Part shown: positions 30,301 to 43,000 of the stretch, piece by piece | Layout of the letters: the number at the start of each line of letters is the position of its first letter | How positions within the stretch are numbered: position 1 is the first letter of the stretch | Notes under the pieces: generated by a model | Databases searched by the model: none | The model's input: only the letters and a program-made list of their open reading frames with translations | What the model was told of the DNA's origin: nothing | Position numbers and translations under genes: made by a program | Source: Xenorhabdus stockiae | Lineage (GTDB): Bacteria; Pseudomonadota; Gammaproteobacteria; Enterobacterales; Enterobacteriaceae | DNA length: 64,000 nucleotides | NCBI RefSeq assembly: GCF_002632825.1 | Contig: NZ_NJAJ01000007.1 | Span: forward strand, 102,550-166,549 | Direction: 5' to 3'

Positions 30301-33300
30301 CCTGAATATTATTTTCCGTATCTGGAGTGAAGACGTTAATCTCCAGTGGTGCCTGACGCCAGACGACCTGAACAGGATGCTCCAGTCCTTGCCAGAAAAC
30401 ACTGCTGCGCAGGATATCGTGACGGTTGATCACTTGTTGTAAAGCAGATAAAAACTGGTCAAGGCGTTCGCGGTTATCAAAAGCCAGCAAACTCTGTAAC
30501 AGGTAGGTATCTCCCTGAGCCTGCATCAGATGGTGGAACAGAATTCCTTCCTGCAAGGGCGATAACGGATAAATATCCTGTACATTACCAGCGCCACCGG
30601 ACACAGTTCCGACAATGGCATCAATCTGAGCCTGAGATAATGTCACCAATGGCAGTATTTCAGGAATAATCACAGTGCAATCTTCAGGGATCAGGTTCTC
30701 AGGCACAACAAAAGAGTCAGCATCACGGCGCAGAGCCTGCGCCATATCAGCGAGAACCGGCGTGGAAAATACGCTGCGGATATCAAGGCGCCAGCCAATG
30801 CGGCGTAGCTCTTCGATCAGGCTGACAATCATCAGTGAATGACCGCCCAGCTCAAAAAAGTGATCAAAGCGGCCTACACGCTCCAACCCCAGCAGGCTTT
30901 GCCAGATTTGTGCCAGCGAAGTTTCTGTTTCCCCTGTCGGAGATTCATAGTGGCGAACCGCGAAAGCGGAGGCGTCCGGAGCAGGAAGCGTATCACGGTC
31001 AATTTTTCCGTTAGCGGTCAGCGGGAAATTATCCAGCATGATAAAAGCACTGGGCAGCATATAATCAGCAAGGTGTCTGGCAAGCTGCTGACGCAATTCT
31101 GCCGGTTCCGGTATCATCCCCGGCTGAGGCTGTATATAGGCAATCAGCCGTTTCTGACTTCCTGTTTCAGCACCTGTTTTCTCATCACCGGCTTCTTCAC
31201 GGGCGAGAACCAGTGCTTTTTGCACACCATGACACTGGGAGAGGTGGCTTTCAATTTCCCCCAACTCAATGCGGAAACCGCGTATTTTGACCTGAAAATC
31301 ATTACGACCACAGTATTCAATATTGCCATCCGGCAGCCAGCGCCCCAGATCGCCGGTCTTATACATTCGTGCATCAGGCACTGAGGAAAACGGGTTCACC
31401 AGAAAGTGCTCAGCGGTGAGCTGCGGACGGTTAAGATAACCACGGGCAACTCCTTCACCGGCAATATAAATTTCGCCCGTTACCCCGAGAGGAACAGGCT
31501 GCTTGCCGGCGTCAAGAATATAGATCTGAGTGTTGGCAATCGGGCCACCAATGGGAATTTTTATTTCTTTTTCAGTACGTTCAGTATGACCTCTATCGAT
31601 AAAGGGGATCTTATAAGCGGTGGAAAAAGTAGTGACTTCCGTTGGCCCGTACATGTGCAATAAATGTTGTGGCGGATGCTCAGCCCATAACTGAATAGCA
31701 GGGCGGCTATCGGCTTGTTCGCCGCCAAACAGAACATAACGCAGACCCGGCAAGGTTGGGGCAAGTAAGTCTGCATATTGGTTAAACAGGGCAGTGGTAA
31801 GAAATAACGCCGTGATACCTGCTGATGACAGACACTGACTGAAATAAGCCGGTTGTAACAAGGTATTTTCCGGTATTAGCAGGAGTCTGGCACCATGTAC
31901 CAGCGCAGACCAGACTTCCCACGTTGCTGCATCAAATGAAATATTGGCGCAATGGGCAACACAATCATCGGGAGTAATATCGGCAATGTTATTATTGATA
32001 AGTAAGCGAATTACGTTACGGTGCTCAATCATCACACCTTTAGGCTGGCCCGTTGAGCCTGACGTATAAATGATATAAGCCAGATGATGCGAGGTCAGAC
32101 CTGATGTCTGAATATCCGGATTGTGAGTGGGATAGCCAGCCAGAGGTGCTTCCTGCTCACTCAATAAATTATCCAGCAAAACGACAGGCACAAAGGTGTC
32201 CAGTTTGTCGTACCATGCTATCTGCGTCAGCAGAGCTACAGGTCTGGCGTCCTCCAGCATATAGCTCAGCCGTTCAGCAGGGTAATGCGGATCGAGTGGC
32301 ACATAGGCACCACCTGCTTTCAGGATGGCAAGCAGACCGACTATCAGCTCCGGGCTGCGTTCGGCACAGATTGCAACCGGATCGTCCGGGCGTATACCCA
32401 GTGCCAACAGGTGATGAGCCAGACGATTGGCATGACAGTTCAGTTCAGCATAACTCAGTGTCTGCCCCTCGTAGCTTATAGCAATAGTATCGGGGCGCTG
32501 TAACACCTGCGCTTCAACTAACTGATGGATTAGCGCATTTTGCGGTAATGCTGTCTGTGTGGCATTGAAATCCACTAATACTTGTTGCCGCTCTGAATCT
32601 GGCAACATCGGCAGTGTGTTTACGGGCTGGCTATCATCAATCACCATTGCAGTTAATACATGGGTTAAATAACCCACCATACGCTCAGCAGTTGGGTGAT
32701 CGAACAGGTCGGCGGCATATTCTAAATCCCCGGCTAAACCTGTTCCGATTTCGTTCAGTGATAGAGTTAAATCAAAATGCGCACCCCGATGCTTCTGCTC
32801 AATCGGCGTGAGTTGCAGTTCCGGCAGCGTGAGCTCTTGAGCCGGAGTGTTATTTAAGGCCATCATTACCTGAAAAATCGGGCTGTAGCTGAGACTACGT
32901 TCAGGTTGCAGCGCTTCCACCACCTGTTCAAAGGGCAGATCCTGATGGGCATAGGCCGCCAGTGACTGCTCCCGGATTTGAGTGAGTAAATCAGCTACAC
33001 TCAGATCGTTATTGAAGGTGATACGTAAAGCCAGCGTATTGACGAAGAAGCCTATCAGCCCTTCAAGCTCACGGTGTGGACGGTTAGCAACAGGGGTGCC
33101 GATAACAATATCATCCTGCCCGCTAAGGCGGCTCAGTACGATACTCCATGCGGTCAGGAGGGTCATAAACAGCGTACTGTTATGGCGTTTCCCCAGCGCC
33201 TTCAGTGATGCCAGTAAAGGGGCATCAAGATGAAAGGAGACTTTGCCGCCGATATAGCTCTGTACTGCCGGGCGTGGGCGATCAATAGGAAGTGTCAGCA

Positions 33301-34048
33301 GCGGCGGGGCATCTCTGAGTTGTTCACACCAGAAATCGCGTTGTTTCGCGAGGCTATTTTCCTGCGCTTGTTCATGTAGCCAGACCGCATAGTCAGCATA
33401 TTGAACAGGTAATGGTGATAAAGAGATATCATGACCATCAAGAGCCGCACGATAGAAATTGCCTAACTCCCGTACCAGCACACCGGTAGACCAGCCGTCA
33501 GTAATAATATGATGCAGGGTCAGTAATAAAATATGCTCTTTATCGCTGAGACGAAGCAACTGGCCGCGAATCAGCCGTTCCTGAGTAAAATCGAACGGAG
33601 TTTGCGCTTCGGTATCAATAAACTCGGTAATGCGCTCGGTGTGCAAAACCGGAGATAACTGGCTCAGGTCATGATAAGACAGAGTACAGCCAATATCGGC
33701 CGGATCAATGTGTTGACAAGGTTTTCCCTCCACTGACACAAAACGGGTTCTCAGGCTTTCATGGCGTTCAACCAGACGGTCGAGTGATGCACTCAGCGCA
33801 TGGCGGTCAAGCTGACCGCTAAGGCGGAGTATTACCGGCAGATGATAGGCCAGACTGGCAGCCGGTTCGAACTGGCAGAGAAACCACAGCCGCTGTTGAG
33901 CAAAAGATAATGGCAGTGGCTGGTTACGATCCGCGGGTTTTATCATTGACTGCTGCTGTTGATAACCCCGTGCTTTCAGTTGCTCTTCAAGCCTTTTCTC
34001 CATAACAGCACGTTTCAGATCATCGAGATTCATAGTAGTCCTTGTCAT
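27317..34048 (-). CDS. NRPS, modules 8-9 (second synthetase)
   Basis: 2243-aa two-module synthetase: docking, C-A-T, dual C/E-A-T, docking. The first condensation domain is of the L-donor type (SFAQQRLWFL, HHIITDG). The second begins with DIYPLSPLQEG and HHLMQAQGD, the dual condensation/epimerisation signature, so residue 8 should be turned to D. Pockets read D-A-W-F-L-G-M-T-F and D-A-W-L-L-G-A-T-I, both branched-aliphatic-like (Val, Ile or Leu). Carrier serines lie near 1070 and 2167. The C-terminal tail MSAEELMAMLG is a docking helix. Its start codon shares one base with the stop of the first synthetase (TAATG). An ATG at 34033, preceded by AAGGA, is an alternative start and begins the docking helix MNLDDLKRAV. 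No thioesterase is present, so the chain must pass to the third synthetase. Confidence 0.93.
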   Translation of the reverse strand: MTRTTMNLDDLKRAVMEKRLEEQLKARGYQQQQSMIKPADRNQPLPLSFAQQRLWFLCQFEPAASLAYHLPVILRLSGQLDRHALSASLDRLVERHESLRTRFVSVEGKPCQHIDPADIGCTLSYHDLSQLSPVLHTERITEFIDTEAQTPFDFTQERLIRGQLLRLSDKEHILLLTLHHIITDGWSTGVLVRELGNFYRAALDGHDISLSPLPVQYADYAVWLHEQAQENSLAKQRDFWCEQLRDAPPLLTLPIDRPRPAVQSYIGGKVSFHLDAPLLASLKALGKRHNSTLFMTLLTAWSIVLSRLSGQDDIVIGTPVANRPHRELEGLIGFFVNTLALRITFNNDLSVADLLTQIREQSLAAYAHQDLPFEQVVEALQPERSLSYSPIFQVMMALNNTPAQELTLPELQLTPIEQKHRGAHFDLTLSLNEIGTGLAGDLEYAADLFDHPTAERMVGYLTHVLTAMVIDDSQPVNTLPMLPDSERQQVLVDFNATQTALPQNALIHQLVEAQVLQRPDTIAISYEGQTLSYAELNCHANRLAHHLLALGIRPDDPVAICAERSPELIVGLLAILKAGGAYVPLDPHYPAERLSYMLEDARPVALLTQIAWYDKLDTFVPVVLLDNLLSEQEAPLAGYPTHNPDIQTSGLTSHHLAYIIYTSGSTGQPKGVMIEHRNVIRLLINNNIADITPDDCVAHCANISFDAATWEVWSALVHGARLLLIPENTLLQPAYFSQCLSSAGITALFLTTALFNQYADLLAPTLPGLRYVLFGGEQADSRPAIQLWAEHPPQHLLHMYGPTEVTTFSTAYKIPFIDRGHTERTEKEIKIPIGGPIANTQIYILDAGKQPVPLGVTGEIYIAGEGVARGYLNRPQLTAEHFLVNPFSSVPDARMYKTGDLGRWLPDGNIEYCGRNDFQVKIRGFRIELGEIESHLSQCHGVQKALVLAREEAGDEKTGAETGSQKRLIAYIQPQPGMIPEPAELRQQLARHLADYMLPSAFIMLDNFPLTANGKIDRDTLPAPDASAFAVRHYESPTGETETSLAQIWQSLLGLERVGRFDHFFELGGHSLMIVSLIEELRRIGWRLDIRSVFSTPVLADMAQALRRDADSFVVPENLIPEDCTVIIPEILPLVTLSQAQIDAIVGTVSGGAGNVQDIYPLSPLQEGILFHHLMQAQGDTYLLQSLLAFDNRERLDQFLSALQQVINRHDILRSSVFWQGLEHPVQVVWRQAPLEINVFTPDTENNIQGQLLAHTDPRQHRIDLTRSPLFTADIAHDTAQNEWLLVLRFHHLVSDHVTLELIFDEIALILHKQETALPAVLPYRNFIARTLSETTSEHEDYFRSRLADIDAPTAPFGVLSIPNNENPEAEQNDSITEAHLPLSPELSGSIRALARQLKVSPSVLFHVAWAQVLAQTSNRDDVVFGSVLSGRLQGGAGADHILGMFINTLPIRISLADCSVQTVVQDTYQDLITLLEHEQAPLTLAQSCSGVEHAIPLFSTLLNYRHSQTSEEKTPKNSWSGMRVIAAKEGTNYPITLSVDDLGSDFRLSVHAVAGIDPVRIAHYLQTAITGLVDAMTHHPQQLILHMPILPEIERQQLLIDFNSPRGKTGQAGFPQDKLIHQLFEAQVLQRPDAIALTYEDQTLSYEELNQRANRLAHYLIALGVRPDDRVAVCAERSPELIVSLLAILKAGGAYVPLDPNYPAERLAYMLEDAAPIALLTQAPWHNKLNSTLPVILLDNVSDTTALLSHQNPDVQASELTSRQLAYIIYTSGSTGQPKGVMVEHRNVVSLVINNGFTDIGPDDCIAHCANVSFDAAIWEVWAGLAYGARIVLFPEKALLQPDQFGQRLSSERVSALLLTTALFNQYANLITPALSGLRYLLFGGEQANPRTTMRFRAKYPSLHLVNAYGPTEATTIATTYEIPLMAEKTREGEINIPIGKPIANRQIYILDKQHQPVPVGVAGEIYITGSGVARGYLNRPELTAERFITDPFSSDPDARMYKTGDLGRWRADGNIDYLGRTDNQIKLRGFRIEPSEIEAGLMQCHGVCEAIVLSREDGAGQKQLVAYLVAQDGIELTPAELRQQLSRHLAEYMLPSAFVTLESFPLTPNGKLDRQALPAPDMSAIVTRPYEAPNDEEEATLAKIWQSLLGLERVGRFDHFFELGGHSLMVGQLATRIQNEFLVEIPIASLFLSPRLADQAEIIFAAQKEAVGQNNIDSLQDTLDSMSAEELMAMLGGESDK

Positions 34049-37000
34049 TATTTGTTATCTCCGCCGGTATCGTTTTTCCGAGTATCGTTTTCGCCTAAAA
34101 TTGCCATTAACTCTTCGGCTGACATTGCATCAAGATCGCTTTGAATTGATTCAATGTCGTTGTCGCCGATTGCACTCATTTGTGCTGCAAAGATGATGTC
34201 TGCCTGTTCCATTAATTTGGGTGAAACAAACAGGGAGGTCAGAGGAACATTGACCATAAACTGACTTTTTATATGGGTTATCAGCCGGATAACCATCAAT
34301 GAATGACCGCCCAGTTCAAAGAAGTTGTCATGACGACTAATGCGTGTCAGCCCTAACAATTCCTGCCAGATTTGTGCCAGTGCTGTTTCTATCCTTCCCT
34401 GTGGCGCTTCATATTCATGTGTCACTACCGCAGAGAGTTCAGGCTCCGGCAACGCTCGGCGATCCAGTTTGCCATTTGGTGTGAGAGGGAAAGTAGTCAG
34501 CACGACATAGGCACTGGGCAGCATATATTCCGCCAGATGTTCTGCCAGTTGGCGGCGCAGAACCGCCGGATCAAGTTCAGCGCCATTTTGGGGCAGCAGA
34601 TAGGCAACGAGGCGTTTATGCTCTGGTTTATCTTCACGAAGGATAACCACCGCTTCACGCACACCGTGACACTGTTCAAGCCTTGTCTCGATTTCACCCA
34701 GCTCAATACGGAAGCCCCGTATTTTGACCTGAAAGTCATTGCGGCCGAGATATTCGATATTGCCATCCGATGACCAGCGGCCTAAATCGCCGGTTTTATA
34801 CATGCGCATACCGGGTTTACCGGAGAACGGATCGGGCAGAAAACGCTCTTCGGTCAGCTCCGGGCGGTTCAGATAGCCACGGGCAACACCTGCTCCTGCA
34901 ATATAGAGTTCGCCTGCAACGCCCAGTGGCACAGGCTGACCATAAGCATCAAGGATATAGATGCGTAAATCATCCAGAGGCTGACCAATCAGGCTGCCAT
35001 GCCTTGCGTGGATATCCGTTTCTGTCAGTTCACGATAGGTAGCATGTACGGTAATTTCCGTGATGCCATACATATTCACCAGACGCGTCTGTTCGGTAGG
35101 ATTGCGTTCAACCCACGGGGCGAGGGTGTGCAACTCTAATGCTTCACCGCCGAATATAATGCAGCGTAGTGTGTGATGCTCATGCGGCATCATATCCTGA
35201 GCCGCAATCAACTGGCGGAAGGCACTTGGAGTCTGGTTCAGAATAGTGACCTGCTCACGACACAGTAGTTCATAGAACATCTGAGGTGAGCGGGCACATT
35301 CAGTCGGGATCACCACCAGCTTGCCGCCGTAAGCCAGCGCTCCCCACAATTCCCATACTGAGAAGTCGAAAGCAAAGGAGTGAAACAGCGTCCAGACATC
35401 GTTGTTATCAAACCGGAACCGCGCCTGTGTCGCTGCCAGCAGACGGGTCACATTGGCGTGTTCAACCATCACCCCTTTGGGTTTACCGGTAGAGCCGGAG
35501 GTATAAATCACATACGCCAGATGGTGTGGCATCACTCCCAGTGCTTGGGTATCCGGATTATCGGTTGGTTGTTCCGCCAGTAACGATGCCTGAGTGTCCA
35601 GTTCCATAATCGGGACAGTTATCACCGATGTAGAGAGGAACAATTTTTCCGCTTGTGCTGCCTGAGTCAGCAGGATCTGCGGGGATGAATTTTCCAGCAT
35701 GTAGGTCAGTCGTTCGGTCGGGTAAGCAGGGTCCAGTGGGACATAACCCCCGCCAGCCTTGAGAATAGCGAGCAGGCTGATAATCAGCTCCGGGCCGCGT
35801 TCGAGGCAGACGGCTATCCGATCATCCGGTTGCACTCCCTGCTTAATCAGATAATGAGCCAGCTGATTAGCGCGACAGTTCAGCTCGTTATAACTCAGTG
35901 TTTGCTCCGCAAATATAATGGCAGTGGCATCAGGAGCACGGGCTGATTGTTCCTCAAACAACTGGTGTATCAGGATGTTGTGTGGGAATTCCACCTGATT
36001 AGCATTGAAATCGGTCAGCAACTGCTTGCGTTCTGTTGCGGGCAGGATTGAGATATCCCGCAGCAAATGTTGTGGGTTATGTGTCAGCGCATCAATCAGG
36101 CCATTAATTGCGGTTACCAGATAAGCAGCTATTCTGTTCGGGTCAATGCCGGTTATTGTTTGTGAAATTAGCCTGAATCCGGTGCCTAAATCGTCCACTG
36201 ACAACGTGACTGGGTAGTTGGTGCGCTCTTCTGCGGTCAGAATGCGAATGCCCGTCCATACAGTGTCAACGGATTCAGCAGTCTGACTATGGCGATAATT
36301 CAGCAGGGAGCTGAACAACGGCATTGACTGCGGTACACCGCTGCATTGTTGTGCCAGAACCAGAGGTGCCTGTTCATGCTCCAGCAGCAACATTAAATTG
36401 TGGAAGGTATCCTGAACCGCTTCCTGAACGGTGCAATCACCGACAGAAACCCGCATTGGCAGGGTGTTGATAAACATCCCTAATACCTGCTCGGCTCCTG
36501 CTCCTCCCTGAAGCCGTCCCAACAGGACGGAGCCGAAAACCACATCATCACGACCGCTGGTTTTTGCCAGCACCTGCGCCCACGCCACATGGAACAGAAC
36601 ACTCGGACTGACTCCCAGATGTCGCGCCTGAGTTCGGATCGCCGCTGCCAGCTCTGGGGCAATAGTGAGACAGGATTCAGCCACCGTTTCGCCGTCAGTC
36701 TGAACTTTCAGGATACCAAACGGTGCGGTGGGTTCGTCGATATCAGCAAGTCGGCTGCGGAAATAAGCCTCGTGTTCCGATTCCGGCACGTGCAGTGTCC
36801 GGGCGATAAAGTTGCGATAGGGCAGAACGGCAGGCAGTATTTTCGTATTCCCTGTCAGGAACTGCGCAATCTCTGCAAAAATCAGCTCCAGCGTCATATG
36901 ATCACTGACCAGATGATGGAAGCGCAGTGCCATCAGCCATTCATTGTGTGCCGGGTCGTGAGCAATATCTGCGGTAAACAGCGGTGCACGATCCAGATTG

Positions 37001-40000
37001 ATACGATATCGGCGTGGATCGGTATGCTCTCTGAGTTGGGTAACAATATCGATTTCAGTGGCTGGCGTGAAAATATTGATACTCAGAGACGCCTGACGCC
37101 AGACAACCTGAACCGGCTGAACTAAATCCTGCCAGTATGCCGCTGTTCGCAGAATATCATGGCGATTGATAACCTGTTGCAGTGCGGACAGAAACGCATC
37201 AAGACGTTCGCGGGAGTCAAAAGCGAGCAGGCTTTGCAGCAGGTAATTGTCACCCTGTACCTGTAACAGATGATGGAACAGGATCCCTTCCTGCAACGGT
37301 GACAACGGATAGATATCCTGTACATTGGCAGCGCCGCCGGGCACGGTAGCGACAATGGCATCTATTTCTGTCTGGGACAGAGCAACCAAAGGCAGCATGT
37401 CTGGTGTGATCAGCCGGCAATTTTCAGGAATGCCGTTAGGCGGCACGATAAATGTATCGTCAGTATCACGCTGAATAGCCTGTGCCATATCGGCAAGGAC
37501 AGGAGAAATAAATACGCTGCGCACATCCAGTTGCCAGCCGATGAGACGTAACTCCTCGATCAGGCTGACAATCATCAGGGAATGCCCGCCTAACTCAAAG
37601 AAATGGTCGTGACGACCAACACGCTCCAGTTTTAACAGGCGTTGCCAGATTTGTGCCAGTGCGATTTCTGTTTCACCCATTGGCGACACATAGCGATGTG
37701 ATACCACGGCTGATGAATCAGGGGCAGGCAATGCCCGCTGGTCGAGTTTCCCATTTGCTGTCAACGGGAAAGCATCCAGTGTGACAAACGCACTGGGCAG
37801 CATATAGTCGGCAAGGTGTTGTGCCAGTTGCTGACGCAATTCTGTCGGATTCAGTATGGCATCAGGCTGTGGCAGCAGATAGGCCACCAGCTGTTTTTGA
37901 TGTGTTCCGTCTTCACGGGCGATCACGACAGCTTCACGGACTCCGGCACACTGTTCAAGTCTGGCTTCAATTTCCCCCAGTTCAATGCGGAAACCGCGTA
38001 TTTTGACCTGAAAATCATTACGGCCGAGATATTCGATATTGCCGTCAGGTAGCCAGCGCCCTAAATCACCGGTTTTATACATGCGTGTATCGGTCTTACC
38101 GGAGAAGGGATCAGACAGGAACCGCTCTGCGGTCAATTCAGGGCGGTTCAGATAGCCACGGGCAACGCCAGCTCCTGCAATATAAAGTTCGCCTGCAACG
38201 CCCAGTGGCACAGGCTGACCATAGGCATCAAGGATATAGATGCGTAAATCATCCAGAGGCTGCCCAATCAGGCTGCCACGCCTTGCGTGGATATCCGCTT
38301 CCGTCAGTTCACGATAGGTCGCATGTACGGTAATTTCCGTGATGCCATACATATTTACCAGACGGGTTTGTTTAGTAGGATTGCGTTCAATCCACGGAGC
38401 GAGGGTATGCAGCTCTAACGCTTCACCGCCAAAGATAATACAGCGCAGCATGTGTGGTGGCAGGTCGTGCTGAGTCATATTCTGAGCTGCAATTAGCTGG
38501 CGGAAGGCGCTGGGTGTCTGGTTCAGGATAGTGACCTGTTCACGACACAGTAGCTCATAGAACACCTGTGGTGAACGGGCACATTCAGTCGGAACCACCA
38601 CCAGCTTGCCCCCGTAAGCCAGCGCTCCCCACAATTCCCAGACTGAGAAATCGAAGGCAAAGGAGTGAAACAGTGTCCAGACATCATGGCTATCGAACCG
38701 GAACCGCGCCTGCGTCGCTGCCAGCAGACGGGTCACATTGGCATGTTCAACCATCACGCCTTTGGGTTTGCCGGTAGAGCCGGAGGTATAAATCACATAC
38801 GCCAGATGATGGGGTTTCAGCGCTGATTCTTGTACATCCGGGTTCCCGAACTGTGCATGACCGGGTAATAAGTCAGCGGATAATAAATTATCCAACATAA
38901 CATTATCCAACATAACTACAGGCAAGGGACTGGTGAGTTTTTCGGCCAGTGTTGCCTGAGTCACTATCACTACCGGATTTGAATCTTCCAGCATATAGGC
39001 CAGTCGTTCGGCAGGATAAGCCGGATCAAGCGGGATATAGGCTCCTCCGGCCTTGAGGATAGCCAGCAGACCGACTACCATTTCCAGACTCCGCTCGACA
39101 CAAATTGCTACCCGATCATCCGGACGTACACCCTGCGTAATCAGCCGATGTGCCAGATAATTGGCGCATTGGTTGAGTTCACCATAGCTGAGGGTCTGCC
39201 CTTCAAATACCACGGCAACTGCATCAGGATATTGCTCTGCCTGAGCCTCAAACAGCTGGTGGAGCAACGCATTATCGGGAAAATTATTCAGTGGGAAATC
39301 AGCCTGATGGGTATTGAAATCCATCAGTAATTGTTGCCGCTCTGATTGCGACAACATAGGCACAGTGGCAGCCAGTTGTGATTCATCTGCCACCATGGCG
39401 TTCAGTACATTGGTGAGATAACCCAGCATGCGTTCAATGGTTGCTGCATCAAATAATGCACTGGCATAGGTCAGCTCGCCTGTCAGACCGGTATCGGTTT
39501 CGGTTAATGACAGGGTTAAATCGAAGTGGGCACTGTGGTGTATCGGCTCCATCACAGTGAGTTGTAAATCCGGTAATGTCAGTACCTGTGCTGGTGTGTT
39601 ATTTAACGCCAGCATAACCTGAAATATCGGGCTGTAACTCAGGCTGCGCTCAGGTTGTAACGCTTCCACTACCTGCTCGAAGGGCAGATCCTGATTGGCA
39701 TAGGCCGTCAGTGTCTGTTCCCGAATCTGTCTGAACAAATCGGCAATTCGGGCGGAGTCATCCAGCCTGACACGCAGGGCCAGTGTATTCACAAAGAAGC
39801 CGATCAGCCCTTCCAGTTCGCGATGCTGACGGTTGGCAACCGGTGTACCGATGACAATATCATCCTGTCCACTCAGTCGCGCCAGCACGATACTCCATGC
39901 TGTCAGCAGAGTCATAAACAGGGTGTTGTTATGGCGTTGTCCGAGTGTTTTCAGCGAAGCCAGTAATTCCGCATTAAAATGAACGGGAACTCTTCCTCCG

Positions 40001-43000
40001 GTAAAGGTTTGTGACGCGGGACGTGGCCGGTCTGTTGGAAGTGTCAGCAAAGCAGGCGCATCGCGGAGCTGGTGACACCAAAACTCCCGTTGTCTGTTAA
40101 GCGTGGCTTCATGCAGTTTGTCACGCTGCCAGACAGCATAATCGGCATACTGAATGGGTAGGGGTAGTAACGGGTTTTCCTGATTTTCAAGAGCAGCCCG
40201 ATAGAGAACGCTCAGCTCACGTATTAGCACACCGACAGACCAGCCATCGGAAATAATATGGTGCTGGGTGATCAGTAATACATGTTCATCATCAGCCAGT
40301 TGCAGTAATTGACCACGTATCAGTGAACCTTGAGTAAAATCAAACGGTATTCTGGTTTCGGTGGTAGCAAGTTCTGTCATTCGCTGGGTTTGCTCATCGG
40401 CAGTTAATGAGCGCAGATCCTGATAAGACAACGCAAATCTGCTGTCAGCCGTTGCAATCTGTTGGCGGGGCTGGCCTGCGGCCAGTACAAAACGGGTACG
40501 CAGGATCTCATGTCTGGCGACCAGATTGTCGAATGTTTGGCGCAGGGCATGGTGACTGAGTTCTCCGGTCAGACGCAATACCAGCGGAATATGGTAAGCC
40601 AGGCTGGCAGCCGGATCGAGTCGGCCTAAAAACCACAGTCTCTGTTGAGCAAAGGAAAGCGGCAGCGGCTGGCTACGATCAGCGAGCGGTATTGTCATTT
40701 GAGAGGTTGCTGCAACATCAGTCAGTTCCTGAGCTAAATCCATCAGACGTGGCTGATCAAACAACTGTTGCAGCGGTAATTCCCGCTTCAGTACCTGACG
40801 GATACGGGCTGTAAGCTGAATAGCCAGTAGTGAATGCCCGCCCAGTTCAAAAAAATGGTCATAGCGTCCGACTCGCTCCAGTCCCAGCAGATCCTGCCAG
40901 ATCCGGGCTAATGCGATTTCCGTTTCACCGACAGGCGCTGCATAGTCACGGGTTGCTACTGCCGATGAATCCGGTGCAGGAAGTGCCTGACGATCTAATT
41001 TGCCATTAGGAGTCAGAGGGAAAGTTTCCAGCATAATAAACGCGCCGGGCAGCATATAATCAGCAAGATGTTGAGTAAGCTGGCTACGTAGTTCTGCTGG
41101 TTCGAGTTCAGCGCCTTCCTCTGGTTGCAGATAGGCAACTATTCGTTTCTGATTGGGTTCGTCCTCCCGTATCAGAACTACCGCTTCACGTACGCCATCG
41201 CACTGTACCAGTCTGGCTTCGATTTCCCCCAGTTCAATACGAAAGCCTCGCAATTTGACCTGAAAGTCATTGCGTCCGAGGTATTCAATATTGCCATCCG
41301 GCAGCCAGCGCCCCAGATCTCCGGATTTGTACATACGTGCATCAGGTTCTGAAGAGAATGGATCGAGCAGAAAACGCTCTGCGTTCAGTTCCGGGCGATT
41401 CAGATAACCACGGGCAATACCTGCACCGGCGATATAGATCTCACCGGAAACTCCGACAGGAACAGGTTGAGCCTGTTTATCCAGAATATAAATTCTCCGG
41501 TTACCGATAGGGCGACCAATCGGAATTTTGATTTCACCTTCACCGGCTTTTTCTGACATGAGCGGCATTTCATAAACAGTGGCAATCGTTGTGGCTTCTG
41601 TTGGCCCATAGGCATGCAGCAAATGTTGTGGAGGATATTCCGCCCGGAAACGAATGGCTGTATGGGCGTTGGCTTGCTCACCGCCGAACAGGAGGTAACG
41701 CAGACCCGATAACGTAGAGGCGATCAGGCTGACATACTGATTAAACAGCGCCGTAGTCAGGAACAGTGCACTGACTTTCTCTGCTGACAGAGATTGAGCG
41801 AATTGGTCAGGCTGTAACAGGGTTTTTTCGGGTATCAGCAGAATACGTGCACCATGTGTCAGAGCAGCCCAAACTTCCCATGTTGCCGCATCAAATGAGA
41901 TGTTGGCACAATGGGCTATGCAGTCATCCGGCCCGATATCGGCAAAGCCGTTATTGATAAGCAGGGAAATGACATTTCTGTGTTCAACCATGACACCTTT
42001 CGGCTGACCGGTTGAACCGGAGGTATAAATAACATAGGCCAGATGGCGTGATGTCAGCCCTGAAGCCTGAATGTCAGGGTTACGCGTTGGGAACGATGCG
42101 GAACTGTCTGACTCATCGTCCAGCAAGATAACAGGTAAGGTGCTGTTCAGTTTTTCATGCCACTGAGCCTGTGTCAGTAAGGCAACCGGGGAAGCATCCT
42201 CAAGCATAAAGTTAAGCCGCTCAGCCGGATAGTTAGGATCAAGTGGCAGATAAGCGCCACCGGCTTTGAGAATGGCCAGCAACCCAATAACCATTTCCGG
42301 ACAGCGTTCAATGCAAATAGCGACCCGATCATCCGGGCGTATGCCGAGTGTCAGCAGGTGATGTGCCAGACGATTGGCTCGCTGATTCAGTTCACGATAG
42401 CTCAGCGTCTGATTTTCATAGGTGACGGCAATAGCATCAGGACACTGTAATGCCTGAATTTCGACTAGCTGGTGGATTAGCGCATGTTCCGGGAATGCGC
42501 TTTGCGTTTCAGGAGCATTAAAATCCACCAACAGCCGTTGCCGCTCTGATCCCGGTAAAATCGGAATATCCAGAATCAGTTGCTGCGGATGATCAATTAA
42601 AGCTTCAACCAGCCCTTGAATCGCAGTTATCAGATAGCTTGTGACCTGATCAGGTGAAATTTCAGTCACAGTCAGCGCTGTGAGCTGAAAACCGTCACCT
42701 AAGTCATCCACGGACAGGGTAATGGGGTAGTTAGTTCGTTCTTCCGCTGCGACCACACGCATACCCGCCCAGATGGTATCCATTTCAGCCTGAGTCATCT
42801 GACTATGGCGATAATTCAGTAAGGCACCGAACAACGGCATCGGCTGTGCCACGCCACTGCACTGTTGTGCCAGTGCCAGCGGAGCCTGCTCGTGTTCTAA
42901 TAGTGCGGTCAGACGGTGATAGGTGTCCAGCACGGTTTCCTGCACACGACGACCCGCCAGAGAAATGCGGATTGGCAGAGTATTAACAAACATTCCCAGC

